Below are positions 10,753 to 25,700 of a DNA stretch of 64,000 bases, one piece after another. The position numbers and the translations under genes are program-made. Source of the DNA: Triatoma infestans. Taxonomy: Eukaryota; Arthropoda; Insecta; Hemiptera; Reduviidae. Location: positions 1-64,000 of the forward strand of contig JAAEAF010001125.1 in NCBI GenBank assembly GCA_011037195.1, in the 5' to 3' direction. The notes under the pieces are model-generated. The model searched no databases. It was not told the origin of the DNA and worked only from the letters and a program-made list of their open reading frames with translations. How positions within the stretch are numbered: position 1 is the first letter of the stretch; each line of letters opens with the position of its first letter.

Positions 10753-13700
10753 CTAAAATAGATGATATAAATTGAAAATCAAATAATAGCAATTTCTATC
10801 GTTTTTTTTTATTGCGAACAGAAAAAAAACCGGTGTGATACATTCACAAGACTTCTTTTACTGCGAAATTTCAAATTTTCTTCACATTTACAGTTCTTAT
10901 TAGTGTTCAAAACTGTTTGGAGAAAATCATAAAAAAAACTGAAAAAGGTATTCAGTAAAGTCGCACTTGTGGTCGTCCAATTTTCTTAAAAACTTGGGAT
11001 TATGAAAACATATTTAATTTTAATTAATATTATTTAAATAGAATCGTTTAATAAACTGAAATAGCACTTTAATTGAGAAATATGACCTAACCCCTCCCTC
11101 AATACTGCCTTTAAATGAATTTTCCCGGAGATCTAACTAGTTCGAAGAAATTCGTTGGAGCCATTTTTGAGAAAAGTACAAAAAAAAATATTTAGTCAAG
11201 TGGCACATCCGGTTGATGGATTTTGCCAGAAATCTTGTGCCTGATATGGAGGAGGTAGTACCTAAACGGAATACCAAGAATGAGCTTTCTGCAACTTTTT
11301 CGTTTTTTGGGATATTCTTTTCATACACGAATACCATTTTATAAAATCCACGTTTCTGGACTCAGGGGGACCTCAAAACAAATATTTATTTGTGAAAAAC
11401 CAATTTCATAATTATGGCACGATCGCAATGCTTCCGCTAACAGTACTTAGAGAAAGTAAAAATATATATTATATATTATGTATCTATACGAAATAGCTAC
11501 TCATTCTCTCTACGAATTTATTTGAGATAAACGTTTCAGGTGTTACGGCGATATAAAAATATACATCTGTAAAGCGGCGTTTACACGATCAATATTATTG
11601 TCAATACCAGTATTGACAATATTTCCATCAATACTCATACTAACCACTATCAATATTTCATTACTTTACACGATCAATATTATTGTCAATACTACTTACT
11701 ATTTCTGCCACTAGGAGAGTGTATTTACGTGTTTATACTCATCAGTCATCAGTTTAGTTGTTTTTTTTTTAACCTTTAAAAAATGAATAATCGTTCTAAA
11801 GCTTGCGTAGCTATTATTTTGGCCCATGGTTATAGTTAGCTCTTTACCCTGCTGCTCACTTTATTAATATTGTATAGAAAACTCAAGGGGGACAGCTCTA
11901 ATGTTTCTTATTTAAATTACTTCCATTATCGTTCAACTCTTAATTAATTCCTTTATAAAACATCGAAAATAAACATTTATCCTAATGATATATTTAATAA
12001 AATATAATATAATTCTGGTAATTTTGTGTTGCATGTTTTAGATACATTTATTTTTTATTAACACCTTAGAAGGCAAAATACTAAATCTTTATCTAACATT
12101 CCACCAAAATCAGGCATAAACAAGGAAAATTGTTTGATTGACTTTTCATGTAGACATGTAGTGATTTAATATGCCTACCATTCGGAAGGAAAGTTAGAAG
12201 CCTATTTTCTCTCTATATTAAACAGCATGGCATATAAAAACCCTTTTTGAAACAAAAAATTAAATTAACTGCGAAACACTCATACGATTTTTCTAATAGT
12301 GCAATTGTCAGAGTTCAAACTGAAATGTTTTCTTAAAATGGAAATTTTAAATTAATTGGGCCAGTCAACTTTAATATATTATAGGAGATGTTCATTACAT
12401 AGAATTCTTTAACCTATTATAATAGTATCGCTTTTGTTTTGTACAGGTTAGTTGCAACGTTCGATAAAACTATTGAACTGACCAATAATATTGTCGATAT
12501 CCCCTCCAATTCTCAGTATTGATAGAAAATCTGAATTTCATCAATACTCTTGTCAATACCGACCATCAATACATTTTTTTCACGTTACACGATCAATATT
12601 ATTGTCAATATTCTAAAGTATTGTCAATATTATTGATCGTGTAAACGCCGCTTAACAAACAATATATTTTTAAGTTAAATAATTTTTCCATAGACAAAAA
12701 TTAAGGATTACTAATAGGTCGATAGTTAGAATATTAAACAGAAAATACAACTAAATGGGAGAATGATGTTTTTTTTTTTTTAATGAGCATTTTTTATTAA
12801 AAATACCAGAAAATAATATATAATCCAATTACCGGAAGTGCTTAGTGATTAGCATTTTTGTATAAATATTGTGTATGGAATGTATGTGATTAATGTCAAT
12901 ATTAGAAACTGAGAAAGAAAATTAGTTATGTAAGGGGTGAAATTGTTTGCGTCCAAGATTATTCTCAAGTGACCTTTAGATAACCAACTAAACAAGCAAC
13001 ATCAGTCGCCACTTTTTTATATTTTGGCCGTGCAAAGTAGAATAGTTGAATAGCCGAAGTAAAAAAAAAAAATATATATACAGAAAAATCTGAAGCATCT
13101 TCCCAAAAATAAGCTCAGTGAGTGTAAAAGTAGCCATTTTTCCTCCTGAATGTATGAATTAATATCATCACTTTCGGCACAATCATTAACGTAAAAATAA
13201 AAATATATTTACCTGGACAAGACCTTGGTCCCCAGCTGAAAGGAAAATAACAATTTTTCGGTCTTTTGGCACACTCTTCAGGTAAAAAATGATCTGGATA
13301 GAATTCATTTGGATGTGACCAAAAATTTGGATTTCTATGCAAATTATAAAACGATATATAGACTGTAGCTCCTTCAGGAAACTTGAACTTTCCTGTAAAT
13401 CAGAAAGGATAAAAATTTCACTACAACAATCTTAAAAAATTACGTTTTAATATCATCATTTAATTTAGTAATTGAAAACGTGAAGTTTTCTATATATTAA
13501 CATATTCAATTACTCCCTGTTAACAGCGAAGACTTTTATACGTACTTCCAACACTACTTTATTTATGTTAGGGCATAACATTTAGTAAAAGTTCCTAGTT
13601 TGAAGATTATTTCACTTAGAATTTTAATCATTGCAGTATGGAAAACGTCATGCGAATGTTTCACGATAGATTAAATAGCTGGGTAGTTGTCTCATTCTAA

Positions 13701-16700
13701 GTTTAAAGAAAATCATTGGAGTTTAGACATCTGCCCACACTTTCGGTTTAGGCTCAGGGACTCAAGGCTTTCTTCAAATTTGGAATTCTAACAATACTAT
13801 TATTGTAGTCTAACAATAAGTTATACTTAAATGGCATTTAAGAGGAAAACCTAACATTACCACTCCCACAAAATAATCCTCCAGATATGAATTTTTCTAG
13901 AACAATGACACAAATAAAAGTGCATGGGTTTTATATGTTTAGACAGTGGCGGCTTCTGACTTGGATATGTGGGGAGGTTCAACATTTTGTTTTTAAATTA
14001 TTTACATTACCTATCATTATTAGCAGCTTGGCTACATAGAAATCATGAAAAGTCGGAAGCCAAAAGCTTACATCCCTCCCCTACAGTTGAATATGTTAAA
14101 TTAACAATAGATAGATAGATAAGTTACTGTATTTAGTGTCATTACACCATTACAGGGGTTCTACAGATTATTACAAAACTATAAATCATATAAACTTTTT
14201 GCACATTAATCATGAAAAAATAAAAATAAAATAACTTGTAATTACAGTTAAAAAAAGAAACAAAAATTTAAAAGGCAAAAAATCTAAAATAATGAAAAGG
14301 TAGACAAAAGAAAAATGAACTCATTCATTCATAACAAAAGATGTCAACTTAAGTGACTTGTAATGGAATCAGATATTAGATGTAATGGAATCGTTTGATG
14401 TGTGATTCCTGGAGTAGCAGATGTCTTGAAGAGGGTGGAAGTTAGTTTGAGAGATTTGGAAGTTAGTGCTCGAATTATTAAACGGTTTTTTATATAAAAA
14501 TAAACTGTATTTTAACAATAATTTAAACGTGATAAATGGTAACTAGTAACTATAATAAAATACTTAATAATAAATAGAAGATAAATAGCTGATAATTTAG
14601 AATGGTTAAAATAACGAACTAAAGTGCACAACTACGAGAATGATAAGTTGAATATAACTGTGAATTGCCGCTCGTGTATAGTTTGGTCGTAGATGATATA
14701 ACCATTCTCTCGTCGTATATCATAGAGTTTATATATACTGTTGTTCACACTCACACCAAGATATCTGTCTTAGTGTGCGGCCTTGTGCGACCTTCGTAGT
14801 TTTCTGACCTTATTTAGTGGCCATAGTTATCGCGGTGCCTGCCTTTTGGATGTGAGAATTGATGAAAAGGCTTTGTGTTTGTACGGTTGACCGCGGCTGT
14901 CGGCGGCCAACAGTGTTACTGTTTTCACCCTTTGTTGATTATTTCTTTGGCGTACTTTGCCGATGTCAATGACTTTGCCATGTCATTACAGACTCTATTA
15001 TGAAATAAATAACTTATCAATGTGCTCCTTGCCATTTATGGTTAAGACTTTATATAAAAGAATAGAGTCAGAATTTTGTATAACTCTGGCCAAACAGTGT
15101 TCCCTGATAGGTTTTTGTAAATAGGACAGTGGAACATAATATGTTCGAGACTCTTCTCAGCGTTGAAATTACATAAAGTGCAATTAGAGTGGGTGTCAAT
15201 ACTGTGATAGCCAATATTTTTACTCCATATTTTAATAATTTTGCTACTCGACACTCTTAATTGACTTATCAATCTAATTCTATCTATTGCACATTTATAA
15301 TTTAAATAGTTTTCCGGTGTTCCTCGTTCGCTTATATTCCTATATATTGTGCTATAGCTTGAGCTAATAACTTTTACTATATCTATACACATAACATGAT
15401 TTGTCCATTTGTCCAATAAATTTGGCATCATTCTTTTTTAAATTTTGGTAGTTTACATTATAGGCAATGTCAAAATTCGCCAACCAAATTGAGCCAACAT
15501 CGCAATTGAGTGAACCAATTCCTATCTGCCTTGTTATTACTTCCTTTATCAATTATTTTTAGCCTGTTTAGGCATTGCTTCGGAATTCTTTTATCATCTG
15601 TATTTATAATTTTGATCCAATAGGACAGTATTCTTTTAAAAATCGACACACTTAGTGGTACATGGCAGTTTCCAGCCTGACAATATAGTCAGGTGTGTTC
15701 TTTGGCTAACACAATAGCTGCTTGAAAAACCTGACTTGAGCCACTTTCTGTGATTTCTAAATAACGTGCAGCCCACATTTCTGAACCATATAGTAGAGTT
15801 GCGCAAACAATAGCATCAAACAATTTTATTTTAGGTTCCCAAGTGTTGCATCTACTTTTGTTCAAAATACTTATCACTTTACCAATCTGAGGAGCTGATT
15901 TATTTAAAAAAAAATTGAGCGGTAGATTTAAATTTTGAAGAGGAATTCAATGGTACACCTAGATAAGTGTATTGTTTTTTCCGGACTAAAAAGAACTATT
16001 TTTGTTTTATCTGGGTTCAAATTAACTGAATTGTTGTTACAATATCTATCTAGTACGGTTAATTTACCGACAGCATCGCTCTATGATTGACAAAATACCA
16101 GTACATCATCTGCAAATTATTAAATCCTTTTTATTTACTATGTTTAGACCATTCAAAACTATGTTGCTCAAAGTAATTGATTATATCACTCATAAATAGT
16201 ATAAACAACAGCGGGCTCAGACCCATAAATTAACAATAAATGGGTCACTGTGCACCCAGAAGAACTCTGAGAAAAAGAGTTGTACCGTTTGAAGTCGAAA
16301 ATTAAGCGGTTAATTTAACGGAAATTTTTAGTATTTAAATAAAATGTTTCGGTTCAAAGAAATGTCAATGAGTTAGCATCGTTTCTTTGCTGGGTCATAT
16401 ATTTTGGTAATGTTTTAAGTACCAACACCAACGTCAAATTTTTATAAATATGAAAATAATATATAAAATGTAAATATAATATATGAAAATCCACACATTG
16501 GCACACCACAAAAAGTAACGATTATGAGTAATGCCGTTATAGTGAAATGTGGAATGTGCAAATAACTTCGGATAATATCGGGTAAGTTCGTTCAACGTTC
16601 AACGCATTAGTAAACCCCACTCTTGCTTTAAAAAATCTAAAAACAATATAAAAAATCCACATATTTCTATACTAATACAAAGAAATGTTTATATATATAC

Positions 16701-19700
16701 TCGTATATAAAATTCTCCAGTGCGACGCCAAACTGTAAGCCCCCAACTTCCTACATATTATAGATCTCCTGTAATGTATATGTATTATACTACACACTTC
16801 ACTAAAGTGCACAATTCATTAAACAACCCATTAGAGTGAGCTCCTATACTGATATGCCTTCCTATTATTTTATGTCTGATTGTCGAATTTGACAAACTTT
16901 TTTTCACTTCATTACATACACATGGATTTGAATTTGATATACAATTTTATACAATTATATATAAAATATTAACAATATATACAATTTTTACTGTGACTAA
17001 TGTTTGTAACTAATATAAAAATGAAAATATTTATTTGAAATTGAAATATGAAATAAAATAAAAATATGAAAATTTGTTAATTTTTTTTTAATTTAATTTT
17101 TTTTTTTTCAAATAGCTGGGGGGTTCAGTCGCGGAATCGCGATTACCAGTAGCGGTGTTTTAAGGAAAAGGAAATTGCCAAAAGAATATGATGGACTAAC
17201 TCAAAAATTAAGGATCTTACATTCCATACCTAGGTCTATATCGCTGGTTAAATTCCTGAGTATAGCAGGTGGGCTATAAAGTCGCATAACTTCCTTTAAT
17301 ACTCTGGTTAAATATTTCATTTCGGATAGTTGTTCCCACGTTGGTACCACTTCAGGATCATCTCCTAAAATATCTAATTGTTCTTGGTATACAGCTTTCT
17401 GATGTTCAGGATACATGGCCAAGAGTAACAATGCATGTGACATCGTGGCAGTAGATGTATCGTATCCCTGCAATTTAGAATATTTTCCGTATTATTTATA
17501 ATATTTAATATTAATATATCTACCAGTTAGAAATATGCATTACTTACAGCTATAAGAAAGTCTCCAGCTAATCTTCCGGTTTCATCCAAGGATAGCTTGT
17601 CTTTAGTTGCTTTTTCTATTAGTACATCCGAATAAAAGGTGTATTTTCCTTCCATTTCCTCTGCAAATATTTATAGAAGTATGTAAATTGGACTGATAGT
17701 ATGTGTCACGGCTATAATGGAGTTGATGAGGAGTTGATTAATTAGACGAGATATTAGGACACTGTTATAATATAGCTATAAGTTTCACAAACAGCACTGG
17801 AATTGTAATGATTTTTATAGAATAAAAGGTGAGAATAGAGCAATGCAATGAATCTGATAGATAGATAGATGTCCATGTCTCTCACTGGCGTATATACAGG
17901 TTCTCCCACTCTAGCCTGCTTGTCTGAGAGAGTACCAGAGAGGGCCTTTTTTCTCTCGGTCGGGCCTGGGTCCCATCTCTTGCCGTTACATCTTCCCCTC
18001 TCCTGAAGAACTTTTTCACGTGTGAAAAATTTGAGAGTGCTGCTGAATGATGAACCTTTGTAGCTCATCTGGTTTGGCTACGTGTTTGTTGTAGCTAGCG
18101 AGGATTTGTTGAAACTAGCGAAGTTGATATAGACTAACTTTTGGTGCAGAAAGCTAGCGTTGATGCTGCTGCAAGCTAGCGATAATGATGCCTTCTTATG
18201 TCATATTCAAAAAACGAAGGAGAGAAAGGGAAAGAGAATGAATTCATGAGTTGAGAAATTAGCTTTGATTAATTAGACGAGATATGAAGAAAATGTTATA
18301 ATATAGCTATAAGTTTACACACTCTGCACTGGACTTGTAATGATTATAATATAGAATAAAGTGTGAGAGTAGAGGTATGACACGATGCGATGTTTATGGT
18401 TGAATCTGATAAACAGATAGATGTCCAAATCTCTCACTGGCTTATATAGTTCTCCCACTCTAGCCTGCTTAAGTGAGAGAGTACCAGAGAGGGCCTTTTT
18501 TCTCTCGGTCGGGCCTGTGTACTCTCTCTTGCCGTTACACGCCCTCAGAACTTATAAATTATCCTATGTACCCATGGAGGGGTGGGGTCTACTTCATTAT
18601 GTATTCGTTTTTAAAAGATGAAAAACTTGATAACATTGTAATATTTAGTGGGAAAAGTAATTCTGAATGGAACAGAATAATAATCTACATTTGTAAAAAT
18701 AAGACGTCACTCTCCTACAAGGTACAAAACTTTGCAATTGGTGTGTAGGTTTTATGTGCAGATTAAACGAATGATGAATATCATAGTATAGATTTAGATT
18801 AACCTCTAAAATTTTTTTGTCTTTATGCTTCCGCTTAATTCTGGTTTCATGAAGTATTGCGTTCATTTCAAGGTTATATCTGAAAAAGTTATTTTTAGAA
18901 TATGGTGTGTGTGTGTTTGTGTATGTGTTGATGTGTGTGGGTGAACACATATATAAAAAATAAAAATACACAGAAGTTTGACTTTCTATTTGGCTGTCAT
19001 CATGGAGCCAAATGGTTTGCGGGAGTACTATTTTTCACTTAGGATGTAACTTCCTTATGTTTCTAGAAACAGATATCCTGTCGCGGAACCGCATTCAGGT
19101 CCAACCTACTTGTCCTCGTTGCGGTTCTGGTAACATCTGCACTCTCTTTTGTGGAAGTGTGGATGGCGAAAAGAGTGGACGAGTGTAGTGGGTAGCCTTC
19201 AGGCTATTTGGGAACGTAGTGCTCCTATATACCTTAGCCACTATTACAGACTAACACATGCAGCGGTGCCCCGTCTGGAGTGTGAGCCGGTAGGAACACT
19301 CCACCCTCTGCTCGGGTCGCCATAATTTATGCATGGCCTGGATCTCTTGCAGAGAACTCTTTTGGTGCTATGCCTCTTACTGGGTTCATGCTGCTTCACT
19401 TAGATCTACACGCCTTAACATCGTATACCTACACAATTACATTCTTGCCGCGTGTTTGCCGTGTCTGGATACCTGTGTCTTGAAGAGGGAATCGATGATG
19501 CTTCAGGACTCAGGTTCTCACTGGAGGCAAGTTCCTTCAGCGTGCATTGCAGTCCAAGACACCACTTTAGTACTAACTGCGCTAAACAGGCTGCCAGAGC
19601 CTAAACAATCTCTGGTCAATCGGCTAGCGTACGTGTGGTAAGTTCCCGGGTATCGTAAGCCTTGGCCTACAATTCCTGGGCGCTATATTTCTGGGGTGCT

Positions 19701-22700
19701 CTGGCGCTTCTTCAAAGCGTCCGAAATTATGAGGCTCCATGGAGGGTGGAGAGGCTCTAGATATGAATTTTTGATATTATGTAATATGTGACCTTTATTT
19801 TAAATTTGTCAACCGGGGGTCCCTAAAAGTTGGGGGCCGCAAAGGATGCAACAGCTAATTTGCTAGGCTCTATTGCTGTGTTGCATACATATTTCACACT
19901 TATCCAAGAACTCTATACTTACAAAGGATTGGTTCCAGGTTTGCGTGCGGTCAATGGGAAGCTGTTTGTTGGGAATGGCCACAAACATGTAGAGCATGTA
20001 TTTGCGTTAGTAGAGATGTGGCGCCATTTCGTTCAGACAGTTTTGCTCTAGGGATAGGGTGACGGTGAGGGTTGCTCTGGGGATTGGTACCCAATGTCTT
20101 GTGGTGGTGGCCTCTATTTCCCCCATTATCATCCCTCTCCTCCTCCTCAAGAATTATTAGATTTGGTCTGGTTTGCTGGAGCTTGGTAGAGTAAGTGAGG
20201 GGGTGCGCCATTTTGAGGGCAGATTTTCCCGTCGCTAGAGGTTTTGCTATGTTGTTGGCTAGTTAGATACCGCAATTTTGTGTTGATGCTTCCGCCATAT
20301 AGTGGGCGGAACTAAATGTAAAGTTATTGGTCGTATTGAGTGCAGTATGTGGTTAGGGGAAGGGTGGAAGATGCTTGCTGTGATTGGATGTTAAGTTAAG
20401 ATAAAAGCTAATGCAATAATTAATGCTGTAGAAGGACCAGCAGACAGTATTTATTTATTAGGAACTTATATTAATAAAACCATGTATTGCGTTGATTAAT
20501 CAATAAGATAGTGGCATATTGAAACACCATTGGCTGTGTGATGTCATTGGAGTGAAATAATTGTCTAGAAGGAAGTCGTTTTGATACATATATACAAAAG
20601 TTAGATATGCATATTTTATTGATTTGTAATCAATAAGGCAATGGCATACTGAAACTCGTGATGCTGTTGGATATTGCCATTCGTAGGAGTAGGAGATAAT
20701 GTTTTAAGTAGTAAGTTATACAGTCTGAAATTCAATTCTCAGTGCGTGGTCAGTAGATGCGGTTCGTTCCAGCAGCAGCAAAATGTGCGTTGGAGAATCA
20801 CTAAGTAAATTTTGTTTAATTATATTATTTTGAGTGTGGAAGTTAGATACCACTGGGCTATATTTATTTTTAAATATAATTTAAAGTTTTGTGAGTGGGG
20901 TGGAAGGGAATGAAAATATGATTATGTGGGGGGGGGGGGGGAGATAAAGTAAAAGTGTAGTTGAAAACTCCAACTAGCGACAGGACCTTTGTGTTTGTCT
21001 GATTATTTTGATGCACTTCTAACATAAAGATTGTAGGTTCGAATTCCTGGTAAGGCAATTTCTTTTCTTACAAAACAAGAAAATTATTCTGCTCTTGCCC
21101 AGAGTAAGGTGATGACTGCATGGGGGAGGGGAAGCATAAGAGTAGAAGTGTAGGTTGAAAACTATAGCTAGCTAGATGACCACTGTGGCCGACTGGTTAA
21201 GTTAATGGACTCCCAACATAAAGATAGGGGATCGAATATCAGTTGATAATTTTAATTTTATTCTGATTAAAGTAAGATAAAAAAGTTCCCTCTGGCCCCA
21301 CAGTATGGTCAGGGGTATTAGAGTTGCATTGGCTAGATTCTGCCATCTTGTTGTGTAAAGTTTTACCCTGAAGACGGCAATAAATTTGCCGAAACGTGAA
21401 AATTTGGAAAAAGAGCTGTTTTTTGTGTCCGTACCTCAACATTCATTTTACTCCAACATACTTCTTATTGTTAATTATCTAATTTTTTCTTGAGGCTATA
21501 TATAAATCTTGTTTTAAATCCACATAGCCATTAGCTAGCACACGTCCGTACAATATATTTTTTATTAAGTTCAATTAAAATACTGTCTTCATCAATGGTA
21601 TCATTTAATAATAACTTTCACTGTAAGGTCTGTAACAATGATTACACATCTCGTTTCTTATTTTACCCTTTCCGTTATATGCGGTGTTTCTTGAAAATCT
21701 TGCTATTATATGAGAAACACCTCCTAGTAGGAGATTCATGGGCTATTGGAATATTTTAACTTTCTCAACACAATAATTCAGTCTCTTTTGGTATGAAGAA
21801 CCTTTTCTAACCCAGTTAAGCCAAAATAAAATTCATATTAAAACTGCGTATAAATTGGTTATGCTCTGTGCAAATCACACTGAATATAAAAGTATCCCAA
21901 TGTTGGGCGAACTCTGAAACCGGTCAATACCTTCAAATAAAGGAAAATATCACTGTGATTGATGAGTAATATGAGTCATGACTAACTTTTGAATTACAAT
22001 ATTAATCTTGAACTTCAATAAAAATTTTGGCAAACTGTGAAAAACATTGATAATACTTTATTAAGTAATTGTAGGTTACTTACCTCCCAATGTTTTCTTA
22101 TTCGCTATTCTACCTTCCAGCATCTGAGAACAAAAGGAAAAGTATTTGAGAACGATTCTTACGGCAATGTTATAAGAAACGTAATATTTTAAGTGTTATT
22201 TGAATTGTTTCAATTTATTGGTGCTGCATTTTTGGATTGCAATATAGTTACATTCAAATGATACCTACCATAGACAAACCTATGAATGATACAAACCTAT
22301 GGCTGCTGAGTGATACCAACATCTACCCCAATCTCCTTTATACTTATGTCAGGGCAACTGAATACAAATTTACTTGTTTAAATGTAAATCAATGAAGTTT
22401 TTAATTTCAATTTTAGATTAAAAAAAAAAAAAATGCGGTTAATGATATTATTGCAGATGTTTCATACGAGAATTTTTCTAAGGTGGCTAAATAATGGATG
22501 GTCACGGGGAGCCATTATGCTTGTAGTAGCCATGTTGTGACAATTGCCTTTTTTATTACTCCTAATTTTCCAAAATTTAATAATCATGTAATTAGTATAG
22601 GAAGTGTTTTTATGTATTTAAATACTTTATAATAATCTGTAGGTTAAATAACTGATGTAATGCTAAAATACGCAGAAAATCATGTCACGTGTAAACAAAA

Positions 22701-25700
22701 TACAAAATAATAAAGGAAATATCTCCACAATATCATTAACAATAGACTGCCCAAAGACTGTGCGCTGCAACATAGGATTAGAGTACCCCAAAGTTGCATA
22801 TAGCTCACAAATTTCAATATTTATCTAATTTTTAAGCTTACCTCATTAGCTGCATCCCATAGTGGTTTAGTATATTTTTTCATTCGAAGACATGCATATT
22901 TTGCCCCAATGTAGAAAGGAAACGTTATAATATGTATCATCATCCTGTCAATTATTCTATAAACAAACAACTATTAAATACAAAAATTAAAAATATTTTT
23001 GCCTCATTAATTTTAGTTTCAGTTGGTTTCTGCATTTTAATGGAGATTTCTATCTCTGCTCACCTTTCAGATACTTCGGCGAAATCGTGTTTGTCTTTCT
23101 CTAATTCATTCATATTGTATCCAAAACTTGACACTAAAATGTATATTGTATTTGTTCAGTTGAAAGTAATTTTCATTTAATAATTATTTATCATTTTAAT
23201 TTATTATTTCTGTCATTCATTTCTTTACTACCATCCTCTTTTATATGAAAAAATTATCGCCTCCAAAATTTTGATCAGCGGAAGGCTAAAGTCGGGAGTA
23301 TACACCCATCATCTGACGCATTCTACATTTTTGCTTGTGCCAGGTGTTGGGGGTATATTCCCTCATTTCCGGGTTGAATTTTTAATGGTTGAAAATCCTT
23401 TCTAAAGCAAAGTCACCTTTGAATTAAATCTTGGTCTTAATACAGTTAGAACTCAGAAGCCTCTCCCATCAGTATGAATTAAAAACACAGATACGATTGT
23501 CTATGCAAGATACATACAAAGACAGTGATTGGGCAATGTCGATTGCATCATAACTACTGCCATATTTCAAATTAAATAATCTATATAAATATTACAGATA
23601 AATTATACTATTATTTTATTATACAATTATTCTAATAATAATATTGTTATCAAACGATTTTTTTTATTTCAAAAATACATTTATATCTCAATGTATTCTT
23701 TCCTTAGTTCAATTCACTTTGTCCAAAAGTGAATAACAGAATTCCTTTCTTAAAGTGAGATTCTGGAAGGTCTTCAAAATAGATATTTACCGCTGCAATC
23801 ACTTCTTCATTTGAATCAAAACGTTTCCCAGTCACAAAATTCTTAAGGTTTGGGAATAGATGAAAGTCAGAGGGAGCCAAAGCTGGCGAATAGGGAGGAA
23901 GTTCCAACAATAATTCATATTTCAAATCCCTCAATTTTTACCATTGCCAAAGCGCATTTTCCTAGTGAAAGACGATTTTTTTCTTTTCAAACCAGGTCCC
24001 TTCTCTTCATTTTTTCATCTAGCTGGTCAAGCAGATATGCGTAATATTCCCCATCAATTGTTTAACTCTTTAACAGATTGTCAATTAAGAGAACCCCTTT
24101 GGGATCCCAAAAAGCACTAGTCATACCTTTCCAGCCATCCTGGGTCTGCACCGGAAAGCAATAATTGTATTGGCTTTCTTTGGTGCAATCCCACCGACTT
24201 CTATCCACTGCTTGGACTTTTGTTTGGAAAGTTTTGATAAAGTAGTGAACCCACGTTTCATCCATCGTAACAAATCGGCGCACAAAATCTGTTGGATTCT
24301 TCTTAAATCGGCACAAACATTGCTGATGAGAAACTCGATTCTTCATTTATTTGTGATCAGCATTTAACAAATGCGGCACCCATCTTGCGCCGGTATCTCA
24401 TCCTGAGTTCTTCGTGTACAATGTGCCATACCCTTCTTCTAATATGCCTACATCCTTAGCTATCTCATACACCTTTAATCGTAGATCATCTAGAACCATA
24501 TTATGTATCTCCTCCATATTTTCTTCGGTAGTTGCAGTTTTTGGCCGTCCTTCACGTGGATCAACTTCAATTGATATACGACCATATTTAAAGTCAGTTG
24601 CCCATTTTTTTTTATCGTTGGTAACAAAGTTGCAGACTCCTTATACACTTTCACCGACTTTGGATGAATTTCTGTTGGCGATAAACCATCGAAAACGAAG
24701 ACTTTTTTGACGAAACGGTATTCCAGTTTGTTCATTTCACATTTCACATTTAATATTCAAGTATGCACATTTTGAAACAAGTATGCCAACGTAACAAAAC
24801 AGTAATTTCATTTGTTGCAGTGACATCTATGGAAGGCCGATAACTTTTCATCTTGCCCTACTGCATGCCATCAAGGTAGCTTCAGAGCTCCAGTATTTTT
24901 TTTAATTTTTTTAATAATAACATTCATTATGAACTGTCTTATTGGGAGAATAGTTAGTTAGAAACGTATAATTAGATCAATGAAAAATTTGTTTGTTGAT
25001 TTTTTGGTCAAATTAGTTGGTATATAATTGCTAATTCATACTTTTATGTCACATAATCCTTTTATCTTCAAAATTTAAAAATCTTACTTTATAGACATAC
25101 TTACCACTCAAACAGTCGACAGCAAAATTTGCTACGTAATGTTTTACATTAAACACTTTCCCAGTGTCCGCATATTTATTTAATACTTCGCAACATTTTA
25201 TAGCTTTGCTATAGAACATTTCCAAATTTGAATCAATCATTTTTTTAGTAAGCAGTTTATCCAATGGTTTACGCAATACTTGCCACTCTCGACCTGAACA
25301 TATTTATATGATACAATTATTATTTATGATATAATTATAAAAATAAGAAATAGTTCTCAATTTTTTTAATGATTGTTTTAGTATGTTTGGAAGTACGTTT
25401 TCAGCAACTCTTACAAAATTTAAAGTAAAACTAACGATTGATACACTGTTATTTGTCTTTAAGAACAAATAAGGTGTGGATGCTGTGTATTATTTTGGAT
25501 TCTATCCGTCTAAGCATGCTTATTTTTCATGTTCCCGACGGTTTTAATTTTCATCCAGCGTGCTATCAATTCGTGCTTCAACTTAATGTTTTTGTCACCA
25601 TACTTTCCTGATTGCCTGAACAAGAATGTTAAGTATTCTCGAATAGAATCACAAAAAATAAGCTGTAGCTTAACAGATCAAACAGAGAAGGGATTAGCTC

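Noticed and set aside
18904..18950. Regulatory element in the TG tract
   Set aside because: A simple microsatellite; no support for function.
19333..19641. 102-codon open frame as a gene
   Set aside because: No domain, no splice context, and it lies beside a LINE fragment; at most TE-derived.
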